NCBI GenBank assembly: GCA_016218825.1
Contig: JACRCV010000025.1
Location: forward strand, 1 to 64,000
DNA from: Deltaproteobacteria bacterium
GTDB lineage: Bacteria > Myxococcota > XYA12-FULL-58-9
Direction of reading: 5' to 3'
Length of the DNA: 64,000 nucleotides
Shown: piece after piece, positions 8,601-15,721 of the stretch
How positions within the stretch are numbered: position 1 is the stretch's first letter
Layout of the letters: each line of letters opens with the position of its first letter
Position numbers and translations under genes: made by a program
Notes under the pieces: model-generated
What the model saw: only the letters and a program-made list of their open reading frames with translations
What the model was told of the DNA's origin: nothing
Database searches by the model: none

Positions 8601-9167
8601 TCAGCCTGCGAGGACGAAGAACGCCAGATCACCAAAGCGCGGCGCGTCCATCGAACTGGGCCGCACCGAGACGAAGTGCTGGTAGCCTTCGAGCACGGTC
8701 GCCGGGACATTCGCTCGTATCGTCTTGCCGTCAGCCGAAACCTCGATGCCGGAGGCGGGCGTGCCCATCGCCGGGTCGGTGCCTTCCTGGTAGAGGATCG
8801 CCAGATCTCCTTGCTGGATACGCGCCTGCGGATCGGTGATGGTGAAGGTCGACCCCGGGATCCCCGACACCGGCTGGATGGTGGGCTCGCCGAGCTCGGG
8901 CGCGAGCACATTGAACGACCCGACGGCGAAGGTGCTGCCGTCCGACCGGCGCACGCTGACCTCGTAGGTGCCACCGCCGAGGGTCGTGGGCAGGCGCCCC
9001 TGCGCGGTCTTGTACGGCGCGTGCGTACGCAGGCCGATGTCGACCACGGCCGGCGACTTGGTGAACAGGGCCACCGAGCCGTCACCGAGGCGGCCCTGGT
9101 CGGTATCGAGAATGGTGAAAGGCTCGCCCGGCTCGGCGCCGTCGGCGGGGACGATCTTGACAGGCAT
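8601..9167 (-). CDS. Protein with two IPT/TIG-like beta-sandwich domains
   Basis: The protein has 188 residues from ATG 9167 (RBS cgaggagacc). No signal peptide is visible. Two similar units are seen: EPFTILDTDQGRLGDGSVAL in the first half and STFTITDPQARIQQGDLAIL in the second. Each is followed by a strand-rich stretch ending in a Y-x-V-S-V-R or FVSVRP phrase, typical of IPT/TIG Ig-like folds. Such domains bind sugars or proteins in secreted multidomain proteins; as a free cytoplasmic-looking protein its role is unknown. The preceding frame extends to 9266 but lacks an RBS. Confidence 0.6.
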   Translation of the reverse strand: MPVKIVPADGAEPGEPFTILDTDQGRLGDGSVALFTKSPAVVDIGLRTHAPYKTAQGRLPTTLGGGTYEVSVRRSDGSTFAVGSFNVLAPELGEPTIQPVSGIPGSTFTITDPQARIQQGDLAILYQEGTDPAMGTPASGIEVSADGKTIRANVPATVLEGYQHFVSVRPSSMDAPRFGDLAFFVLAG

Positions 9168-9302
9168 AGCGGTCTCCTCGATGGAACGGTTCTGTGGGTC
9201 GCGGGCCGGGATCCCCTCCTGAGCAAGGACCGCGGTGACCCTCCCATGCCTCGGGATCTGGCGCAAATCCTTTTCGCGCGGCGCCGGCGGGCGGTCCCCC
9301 CG

Positions 9303-10076
9303 CTAAAACGCCGCCAATCGAACGATGTTCTCGGAGAGCGGCGGCGGGTTCGGCGGCTGGTTGGACTCGAAGAGGACGACGGTCGCCTTGGTGAAGGCGC
9401 GCCGATAGACGTTGGCGTTGGCGTTGTCGGAGTCGAACGCCGCGATGACCGAGCCGTAGTGGCGCAGGTAGTTGGTCATGTTCTGCTTGAAGACCGCGTC
9501 CTGCATCTCGGCGGTCGGCTTCATGATGAGCTCGGTGCCCTGGATGCCGATCGGGAAGCCGTTGTCGCGCAGCGCCTTCACGGTGCCCAAGAGCTGCCGG
9601 CGCTGGTCGCGGCCGGTCACGTAGACGATGCGGGCGCCGTTGGAGTACAGGGTGCGGACGTACTCGACCGCGCCGCGGATGGGTTGGTCGTACTTCAAGT
9701 AGTCGTCGGAGAAGAAGCGCTCGGCCCAGAACGCCGCGGCGTTGTTGACCACCGCCGGATCGACGACGCCCACCGCGGCGAGGGTGTCGGGCAGGCGGTA
9801 TTTCACGAGCGGCACCGTCAGGGTCTGCAGCTGCGCGGCGGCGCCCGGGGTCACGTAGCTCTTGTCGGCGGCGAACTCCTTCAAGATCTGGAGAATGCGC
9901 GGCCGGTTGTCGAGGAGCGTGCCCTCGAGGTCGAACACCACGATCGGCCGCTCCTGCTTGTTGTACGCCGCGGTCACGTCCGCGAGCACCTGCTGCATCA
10001 CCGTCCCGGCCTGCGCCATCGCCGACACCGGCACGAGCAGACACACCACCAGAGCCAAGAGCTTGCGGCAAATCAT
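9303..10076 (-). CDS. Secreted HAD-superfamily protein (acid-phosphatase-like)
   Basis: The protein has 257 residues from ATG 10076 with GGAGGT seven bases upstream; a GTG directly before (10079) is less likely. A Sec signal peptide, MICRKLLALVVCLLVPVSAMA, is followed by VVFDLEGTLLDNRP, the HAD motif I, with YVTGRD as motif II (about residue 145). The second motif I aspartate, the general acid in phosphatases, is glutamate here (D-x-E). The protein should act in the periplasm or outside. HAD secreted phosphatases clear phosphomonoesters, but with this substitution activity is uncertain. Confidence 0.7.
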   Translation of the reverse strand: MICRKLLALVVCLLVPVSAMAQAGTVMQQVLADVTAAYNKQERPIVVFDLEGTLLDNRPRILQILKEFAADKSYVTPGAAAQLQTLTVPLVKYRLPDTLAAVGVVDPAVVNNAAAFWAERFFSDDYLKYDQPIRGAVEYVRTLYSNGARIVYVTGRDQRRQLLGTVKALRDNGFPIGIQGTELIMKPTAEMQDAVFKQNMTNYLRHYGSVIAAFDSDNANANVYRRAFTKATVVLFESNQPPNPPPLSENIVRLAAF

Positions 10077-10115
10077 CACGACACCTCCATTGCTCTAAAC
10101 GCGCCGAACCTGTGG

Positions 10116-10167
10116 CACGCTACACTTGCACGCTACACTTGCACGCTGCACTTGCACGCTGCACTTC
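10116..10167. repeat. Tandem repeat, 13 bp x 4
   Basis: There are four head-to-tail copies of cacgctacacttg: 10116-10128 and 10129-10141 identical, 10142-10154 and 10155-10167 with a to g at position 7, the last ending in c. The unit is not a multiple of 3 and lies upstream of the HAD gene's start on its 5' side, outside any gene. Confidence 0.9.
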
Positions 10168-10170
10168 TTT

Positions 10171-10247
10171 TGATTCCCGCGCCGCGGCTGCCGCGGCGCT
10201 CCCCACCCCCACTCCCCCAACCCCTCGCCCCCGGGTGGGGCGAGGGG
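10171..10247. repeat. REP-like double-hairpin element, copy 1
   Basis: TGATTCCCGCG starts the element. Hairpin 1 pairs GCGCCGCGG (10179-10187) with CCGCGGCGC (10191-10199) around CTG. A linker TCCCCACCCCCACT follows. Hairpin 2 pairs CCCCTCGCCCC (10221-10231) with GGGGCGAGGGG (10237-10247) around the loop CGGGT. The same architecture recurs at 42580-42676 with different but still paired stems. Confidence 0.75.
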
Positions 10248-10322
10248 CGTCGATCTACCCAAGTGCGCCATAGCGCAAGACCGACTGGAATGAAACGGGC
10301 TCACGCAACACCCACCCGGGCC

Positions 10323-10464
10323 GGCAACCGCGGCGGCTTTCGCGGGCGTCGATGGGCAGCGCTCGGCTCTTCGTGCGCTCACGTCGGCAACCGCGGCGGC
10401 TGTCGCGGGCGTCGATGGGCAGCGCTCGGCTCTTCGTGCGCTCACGTCGGCAACCGCGGCGGCT
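10323..10464. repeat. Tandem repeat, 63 bp x 2.25
   Basis: Units are at 10323-10385 and 10386-10448, identical except one base (ggctttcg versus ggctgtcg), with a 16-bp third start at 10449-10464. Each begins ggcaaccgcggcggct. The 63-bp period keeps all frames open, which explains the spurious open frames on both strands here. The near identity suggests recent duplication. Confidence 0.9.
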
Positions 10465-10631
10465 CGGCGGGCGCGTCTCGTCGCGCCACCGCCGCGAGCT
10501 CTCTGGGCCGAGGTTTGCCGCTCGAGCCGCGACTGCCCACCGCACGACACTTCGTATGCCGACTCGCGGCGGACGCGCTCCTCGACGCATCCCGCCTGCG
10601 CCTTGATCCGCGGTTGCCGCGCACAGTGAGC

Positions 10632-10781
10632 AGGCCGCGTGAGCCTACTCCGTCAGGTGTTGCGCGAGGCGGACCGAAAGGTGAGCCCCGCGTGAGCGGG
10701 GCGAAGACGCGGCGCACCAGCGCCGCGGCCGAGGCCGAAGGCCGAGCCTGTAGGGAGGCCGACCCCCGCGCATCGCGGGGG
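10632..10781 (+). ncRNA. Candidate structured RNA: array of six hairpins, two with GNRA loops
   Basis: Stems visible directly: AGGC/GCCT (10632-10646); ACC-GAAA-GGT (10673-10682); GCCCCGC-GTGA-GCGGGGC (10685-10702); CGCGGCGC-ACCA-GCGCCGCG (10708-10727); GGCC-GAA-GGCC (10733-10743); CCCCCGCG-CAT-CGCGGGGG (10763-10781). Two loops are GNRA tetraloops when read on the plus strand, which favours plus-strand RNA. I do not recognise a known RNA family. GC-rich DNA forms hairpins easily, so this stays tentative; a dispersed genomic repeat is the main alternative. Confidence 0.35.
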
Positions 10782-10827
10782 GCGCGCCCAGAAGATCGAC
10801 AACAAACAGCAACAAGGACTCCATTCG

Positions 10828-10856
10828 TTGACAAACAAGGCCGATCTCCACTACGA
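10828..10856 (+). promoter_or_regulatory. Possible promoter upstream of the beta-propeller gene
   Basis: TTGACA (10828-10833) is followed 17-18 bp later by ctacga/tacgaa, a weak -10. It lies in the AT-rich stretch and is directly followed by the palindrome acattaatgt (10857-10866), an operator candidate. A second -10-like TATAAC is at 10878-10883. Confidence 0.35.
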
Positions 10857-10939
10857 ACATTAATGTTTACAGTTACTTATAACCAGTATCGCATGGCACA
10901 TGCCTTGCTCAATCAGAGGCGCGTCGGGAGAGCCGGCGG

Positions 10940-13879
10940 ATGGAGCGCGTCATGCTGAAAGACCGAGAGCTCAAAGAGGCGTTGGGGATGTTCGTAGCGA
11001 CGAGCATGGTGGGGGTGGTGGTCGCGGCGTTCTTGATGGCGACGACGGGGTGCGGGCGCGAGACGACGCAGCCCGCGCGGGCGCCGGGGCGGCCGGTGGT
11101 GGGCGACACCGCCTTCGTGAGCGCCGCGCCGGGCGGCAACGACTTGGCGAACGCCGGCGGTGAGTGCGCCGGCGGCCTCTGTGGGACGCCGGACGCGAGC
11201 GACGGTCGCGACACCGGCGCGGCGCGAGAGATCGAGGAGGCCGACGTCATCCGGGTGGTGGGCGACCGGTTGTTCCTGTTGAACGCCTACCGCGGCCTGG
11301 AGATCATCGACATCAGCGACCCCGACCAGCCGTCGATCTTGGGGAACGTCAAGATCTTCGGCTACCCGGTCGAGATGTACGTCGACGGCGGTCGCGCCTA
11401 CATCATCGTCAGCAACTACTTCACCTACTGGCGCGGCCTCGGCGGCATGGAGGACAGCGCCGTCGAAGAGTGGCGCGGCTCGCAGGTGGTGGTCGCGAAC
11501 ATCGAGAACCCGGCGTTGCCGTCGGTCGTCACCGCGGTGAACATCGACGGCTACATCTCCGACACCCGCAGGGTCGGCGACATCCTCTACGTGGTCTCGA
11601 ACCGGTCGTCGTGGTGGAGCTGCACCGCGAGCGACGACGACGTCGATCTCACCTTCGTCGCCTCCATCGACATCTACGACCCGGCCAACATCCACGAGGT
11701 CGAGCGGCTGAGCTTCCCCGGCAGCTCCAACTTCATCCACGTGACCGAGAACGCGATCTTCGTGGCGCAGTACTTCTGGAGCTGGAGCGAGCCGCAGGCG
11801 ACCACGAGCTACGGCTCCACCGTCACCTACGTCGACATCAGCGACGCCTATGGCCACGTGGCGCCGCGCGGCAAGCTCGCGGTCCCCGGCTACCTGCGCG
11901 ACCGCTACAGCATGGACTGGTTCGCCGACTCCTTCCGCATCGTCACCTACTTCTGGGAAGGCACCGGCCACTCGGAGCTCCGCACCTTCGACACCGCGAA
12001 CCCCGACGCGATGCGCGCCCAGGGCACGCTGGTAATCGCCGACGCCGGCCAGCTGATGGCCACCCGCTTCGCCGGCCTGCGCGCCTACACCATTCACCTG
12101 CCGCGGCAGTCGGTCGACCCGCTCGACGTCATCGATCTCGCCGACCCCTACAACCCGAAGTTGCAGGCGGTGCTCGACATCCCCGGCTGGGTCAACCACA
12201 TCGAGGTGCGCGGCATGCGCCTCGTGGCTCTCGGGGTCGACGACACCGACTGGCAGAACCAGCAGGTGTCGGTGAAGCTCTTCGACGTCACCGACGCCCG
12301 GGCGCCGATCCTCCTCGACGAGGCGCCGGTGGGGGTCGGCCACAGCTGGTCCACCGCCAACTGGGACCCGAAGGCGCTGACCATCGTCGACGAGCTCGGC
12401 CTGGTGCTGGTGCCGTACAGCTCCTGGGATCAGGCGGCGAGCAGTTATGACCAGGGCGTCGCGATCGTCACCTGGAGCGGCGACCGCCTGACGACCCGCA
12501 GCATCGCCGCCACCAAGGGCAGCGTCAACCGCACCCGCGCGACGCCGACCCGCCTGTTCGCCACCTCCACCGACTTCCTCGAGGTCTTTAACACCGAGGA
12601 CCTCGACCAGCCGCTCTCGACCGCGACCTTGGCGCTCGCGTGGAACGTCGCGGACTTCGTCGTCGTCGGCGACTACGGCGTGCAGCTGGTGGGCGACTAC
12701 TGGCGCTACTGGGGCGACACCCCGGTGCGCGAGCTCAGGGTCGTGCCGCTCGCCGAGCCCGACGCCGGGCCGGTCTTGGCGCGGATCTCGCTCGACGCCC
12801 CCTACGGCCGCCTGTTCCAGAACGGTGCCCTGGTGACCGTGGTGTCCTATGACTACGCCGCCGCGGCGACGACGGTCGCGGTGTTCGACTTCGCCGACCC
12901 GCTGCACCCGATCGCCCGCGGCACCGCCAGCGTCCCGATGCCCGGCGGCTTCGACTATTATGGTGGGCTCTACAACCGCTGGGGCTGGTACTACGGCGGC
13001 GGCGAGATCATCGCGCTCGGCGACAAGCTCGCGATCCACCCGTCGGGCTACTACTACCCGATGCTCGGCGACGCGGCGCCGGGGACCGCGGGCGCGAGCG
13101 GGCCGGAGGTCGATCAGCTCTTCATCGTCGACCTCGCGAACCCGGACGCCCTGACCAGCACCCGCGTGCCGCTCGAGCAGTTCGCGACCCAGCTCTCCGG
13201 CCGCGGCGACACCCTGTACTACACCTACTGGGAGCCGGTGCAGGTCGCGGAGTCGCCCTACCCCTTTGCCGCCTACTACCTCGGTCGAGTGCGCCTCGAC
13301 GGCGGCGTCACGGTGCTGCCGGGGGTGAACATCCCGGGCTACTTCGTGGACGCGGCCGAGAGCGGCCTGGTGATCTACACCGTCGATTTGTCCTGGACCG
13401 ACGCCGGCGCGCTGTCGCAGAGCTTCAACGCCCTCGCGCTGCGACCGGCCGAGGCCGAGCTCGTCGGCCGCCTGGACCTCGCGCCCGAGGCCGGCCACTT
13501 GAACGGCGTCACGGTGAAGAGCGGCGTCGCCTACCTGACCCGGCAAACCTGGAGCAACGCCTGCGACGTGCCGCCGCGGATGACGCTCTCCCTGGTGAAC
13601 GCCGCGGCCGCCTCGACCTTGCCGACCTTGGGAGAGCTCACCGCCGACGGCTACGGCTTCATGATGGCGGTCGACTCCGGCCGGGCGTTCTTCAACATGG
13701 GTTGGGGCGAGGGGATGATGGTGGTGGACACCCGCCAGCCGGCGACCCCGCGGCTCTTGAGCACCTTCCGCACCCAGGGCTACCCGGTGGCGGTCCGTGT
13801 CGCCGCGGACACGGCATACCTGCCGTCCGGCTACTACGGGGTCCAAGCGTTCCGGCTCGACGACGGCTTGCCGTTGTAA
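10940..13879 (+). CDS. Secreted beta-propeller domain lipoprotein
   Basis: The protein has 979 residues from ATG 10940; ATG 10952 (MLKDREL) with GGAG upstream is an equal candidate. A membrane segment, MFVATSMVGVVVAAFLMATTGC, ends in a lipobox-like TTGC. After a short linker, EEADVIRVVGDRLFLLNAYRGLEIIDISDPDQP begins the Beta_propel (PF09826-type) fold of proteins that alternate ID-ISDP/FD-TANP/VD-LADP blades. Many further blades follow (for example LIVDLANPDA and VVDTRQPATP) to the end, so two propellers may be present. The likely place is the outer envelope; ligand and activity are unknown. It is followed 77 bp later by the HExxH protein in the same direction. Confidence 0.8.
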   Translation: MERVMLKDRELKEALGMFVATSMVGVVVAAFLMATTGCGRETTQPARAPGRPVVGDTAFVSAAPGGNDLANAGGECAGGLCGTPDASDGRDTGAAREIEEADVIRVVGDRLFLLNAYRGLEIIDISDPDQPSILGNVKIFGYPVEMYVDGGRAYIIVSNYFTYWRGLGGMEDSAVEEWRGSQVVVANIENPALPSVVTAVNIDGYISDTRRVGDILYVVSNRSSWWSCTASDDDVDLTFVASIDIYDPANIHEVERLSFPGSSNFIHVTENAIFVAQYFWSWSEPQATTSYGSTVTYVDISDAYGHVAPRGKLAVPGYLRDRYSMDWFADSFRIVTYFWEGTGHSELRTFDTANPDAMRAQGTLVIADAGQLMATRFAGLRAYTIHLPRQSVDPLDVIDLADPYNPKLQAVLDIPGWVNHIEVRGMRLVALGVDDTDWQNQQVSVKLFDVTDARAPILLDEAPVGVGHSWSTANWDPKALTIVDELGLVLVPYSSWDQAASSYDQGVAIVTWSGDRLTTRSIAATKGSVNRTRATPTRLFATSTDFLEVFNTEDLDQPLSTATLALAWNVADFVVVGDYGVQLVGDYWRYWGDTPVRELRVVPLAEPDAGPVLARISLDAPYGRLFQNGALVTVVSYDYAAAATTVAVFDFADPLHPIARGTASVPMPGGFDYYGGLYNRWGWYYGGGEIIALGDKLAIHPSGYYYPMLGDAAPGTAGASGPEVDQLFIVDLANPDALTSTRVPLEQFATQLSGRGDTLYYTYWEPVQVAESPYPFAAYYLGRVRLDGGVTVLPGVNIPGYFVDAAESGLVIYTVDLSWTDAGALSQSFNALALRPAEAELVGRLDLAPEAGHLNGVTVKSGVAYLTRQTWSNACDVPPRMTLSLVNAAAASTLPTLGELTADGYGFMMAVDSGRAFFNMGWGEGMMVVDTRQPATPRLLSTFRTQGYPVAVRVAADTAYLPSGYYGVQAFRLDDGLPL

Positions 13880-13956
13880 GATGGAATAGATAGTATCCGG
13901 GGCGGTCGCACCACGACCGCCCCGCACGGCTCGCCCGGCCGGCAAGAGGTAATGCG

Positions 13957-15402
13957 ATGCTCGCTCTTCTCGTCCTCAGCGCTACCCTGAGCGCCCCGAA
14001 TCACCTGTGCCATACGATGGAGCGCTTCCCGCTGCCGCCGAAGGTGGCGCTCGCCGACCTGCCGAAGACCCGCCAGGCCACGAAGACCGAGCGTGACGCG
14101 TGGGGCACCTACCCCAACATGATCACCTCGACCAACTTCGTGCTGAAGTGGGGCGACCTGGGCGGCGTGCAGCAGAGCCACGCGCAGCGGCTGATCAACT
14201 CGTTCGAGACCGCGTGGCAGACCGAGGTCGTGACGATGGGCTACCCGGCGCCGGCGAGCGCCGCGAGCTACTACTTCAACGTCTACATCGGCTCGACCGG
14301 CGGTACGACGCCGGAGGCGCTCCAGGACGGCGGCTACTACTACCTGGACGACGCCGGCTACCCGATGATCGTGATGAGCACCTCGGTGGCCGCGGACGCC
14401 GACATGGCCGAGAGCGTCCCGCCGCACGAGTTCTTCCACGCCCTCGAGGACGAGTCGGGAAGCTACAGCGGCTACAACGACGTCGGCGCCTGGTACTGGG
14501 AGGCCTCCTCGGAGTGGGCGGCGGCCGAGGTCGCGCCCTCGAACCCCTACAACGCGTCGTTCCTGTTCGGCTACGGCCTGGTCCCCGACTATCCGGTGGA
14601 CGTCTTCGACTACCCGGACACCGGGGCGTTCTTGGAGTCGCACCAATACGGCGCCTTCATCTTCCCGCGCTATCTCTCGGAGAAGGTCGCCGACCGCAAC
14701 CTGGTCCGCGCCTCGTGGCTGAACGCCGGGTATCAACAAGACCCGCTGATCGTGATCGGCAACCTGCTGGCCGCCGAGGGCCGCGAGATCTATCAGACCT
14801 TCGCCGAGTTCGCGGCCCACAACGCCACCTGGGACTACAGCAACGGCGCCACCTACCGCCAGTGGGTGGACGGTTACGCCGAATACTACCCGGCGTGGGA
14901 CCACCGCATCGCCGCCGAGGTGCCGTCGACCGGGACCGGGCCGGCGTGGGCGGCGCCCGACCAGACGACGCTGCCGCAGCGCTTCGGCTACAACGTGGTG
15001 CACATGAGCGCGCCCATCCCCGGCAACCTGACCGCGAGCTTCCAGGGCGCCTCGACCGGACCGAAAGGCAGCAACGCCGTTTGGAAGGTGATCATCGTCA
15101 AGAAGTACGGCAATCGCCGCGAGTACGTCGACCTGCCGCTCACCGGCACGGTGGGCGAGCTCGTGATCCCGGGCGTCGGCACCGAGAGCGACCTCTACCT
15201 GGTGGCCGCGGTGTTCGCGCCGCGCGCCGCGAGCCTCGAGACCTTCGACTTCCGCTACAAGCTCGCCTACCCGGTGCCCGAGGTCACGCCGCCCGCCGAC
15301 GGCGGCGACGAGGACGGCGGTTGCCACAGCGTGCCGCCGGCGCCGTTCACCGCCGGCCTGCTCGTCCTCGGTTGGCGCTGCTGGCGCCGACGGCGGCGTT
15401 AG
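13957..15402 (+). CDS. Secreted HExxH-motif putative metalloprotease with MYXO-CTERM-like tail
   Basis: The protein has 481 residues from ATG 13957 (RBS agaggt). A short signal peptide, MLALLVLSATLSA, is followed by a mature region containing HEFFHALEDE (His157), a zincin-type HExxH, with WEASSEWAAAE about 25 residues later, where E could be the third ligand of a gluzincin-like site. The C-terminus reads GGCHS, a hydrophobic stretch (APFTAGLLVLGW) and RRRRR, the Cys-TM-Arg layout of MYXO-CTERM sorting signals processed by myxosortase. I infer a surface-sorted or released peptidase. The substrate is unknown and peptidase activity is predicted from motifs only. Confidence 0.7.
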   Translation: MLALLVLSATLSAPNHLCHTMERFPLPPKVALADLPKTRQATKTERDAWGTYPNMITSTNFVLKWGDLGGVQQSHAQRLINSFETAWQTEVVTMGYPAPASAASYYFNVYIGSTGGTTPEALQDGGYYYLDDAGYPMIVMSTSVAADADMAESVPPHEFFHALEDESGSYSGYNDVGAWYWEASSEWAAAEVAPSNPYNASFLFGYGLVPDYPVDVFDYPDTGAFLESHQYGAFIFPRYLSEKVADRNLVRASWLNAGYQQDPLIVIGNLLAAEGREIYQTFAEFAAHNATWDYSNGATYRQWVDGYAEYYPAWDHRIAAEVPSTGTGPAWAAPDQTTLPQRFGYNVVHMSAPIPGNLTASFQGASTGPKGSNAVWKVIIVKKYGNRREYVDLPLTGTVGELVIPGVGTESDLYLVAAVFAPRAASLETFDFRYKLAYPVPEVTPPADGGDEDGGCHSVPPAPFTAGLLVLGWRCWRRRRR

Positions 15403-15413
15403 CTGCGCGCTGC

Positions 15414-15668
15414 CTAGCCCTGATCCTTGAGCTTGCGGCGCAGAGCGCGCAACAGCGCCTGCTCATCGCCGCCGGGTCGCGGCGCTGACACCGCCTGGCG
15501 AACCAGGCCGCGGGTCTTGCGATAGCTCTCGTAGCAGGCACGGCACTTCGGGCTCTCGGCGACCATCTTGCGAACCCGACGGTGAAACTCGGTCGGGGTG
15601 TCGCCGTCCACCAAGTCCACGAAGGCGCGCAGACAGCGCTGGCAGAAGGACTTGGCGTGCTCGGACAT
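15414..15668 (-). CDS. Small zinc-finger protein (anti-sigma-factor-like)
   Basis: The protein has 84 residues from ATG 15668. It carries CQRC near the N-terminus and H ... CRAC further on (EFHRRV, then KCRACYESY), reminiscent of the HxxxCxxC zinc-binding anti-sigma domain (zf-HC2). No membrane segment follows, so it would be a soluble member. No sigma factor gene is adjacent. It is preceded on the minus strand by a 17-bp perfect palindrome, and the membrane-protein gene upstream ends 53 bp away. Confidence 0.5.
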   Translation of the reverse strand: MSEHAKSFCQRCLRAFVDLVDGDTPTEFHRRVRKMVAESPKCRACYESYRKTRGLVRQAVSAPRPGGDEQALLRALRRKLKDQG

Positions 15669-15687
15669 CTACCTTACGGAACCTCAA

Positions 15688-15704
15688 TTGACGGCCGCCG
15701 TCAA
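15688..15704. promoter_or_regulatory. Perfect 17-bp inverted repeat between two minus-strand genes
   Basis: TTGACGGCCGCCGTCAA is symmetric about base 15696. It lies 20 bp upstream of the Zn-finger gene's start and 18 bp past the stop of the membrane-protein gene. On the minus strand, its TTGACG half could be a -35. It has no T-run, so a terminator is unlikely; an operator fits better. Confidence 0.5.
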
Positions 15705-15721
15705 GTCGGCGCCGCCTGCCG

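Larger units (their letters stand above)
10077..10939. other. 860-bp non-coding block with layered repeats and hairpins
   Basis: No convincing gene is present: the open frames here run through tandem repeats on both strands and have Arg/Ala/Ser-rich translations. From left to right it holds a 13-bp tandem repeat (10116-10167), a two-hairpin REP-like element (10171-10247), a 63-bp tandem repeat (10323-10464), a hairpin array (10632-10781), and an AT-rich stretch (10800-10900) with promoter-like TTGACA at 10828-10833 and the palindrome acattaatgt at 10857-10866. The composition change at 10800 is sharp. Confidence 0.7.

Noticed and set aside
10323-10464. CRISPR array from the 63-bp tandem repeat
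   Set aside because: There are no unique spacers between copies, the unit is far too long and no cas genes are present.
10442-10834. Arg/Ser/Ala-rich open frames on both strands of the repeat block
   Set aside because: They run through a tandem repeat whose 63-bp period keeps all frames open, and no RBS or protein family is seen.
10913-13945. A 1010-residue open frame on the minus strand opposite the beta-propeller gene
   Set aside because: It is Arg/His/Val/Ala-rich with no domain motifs and follows the GC bias of the real plus-strand gene, so it is a shadow frame.
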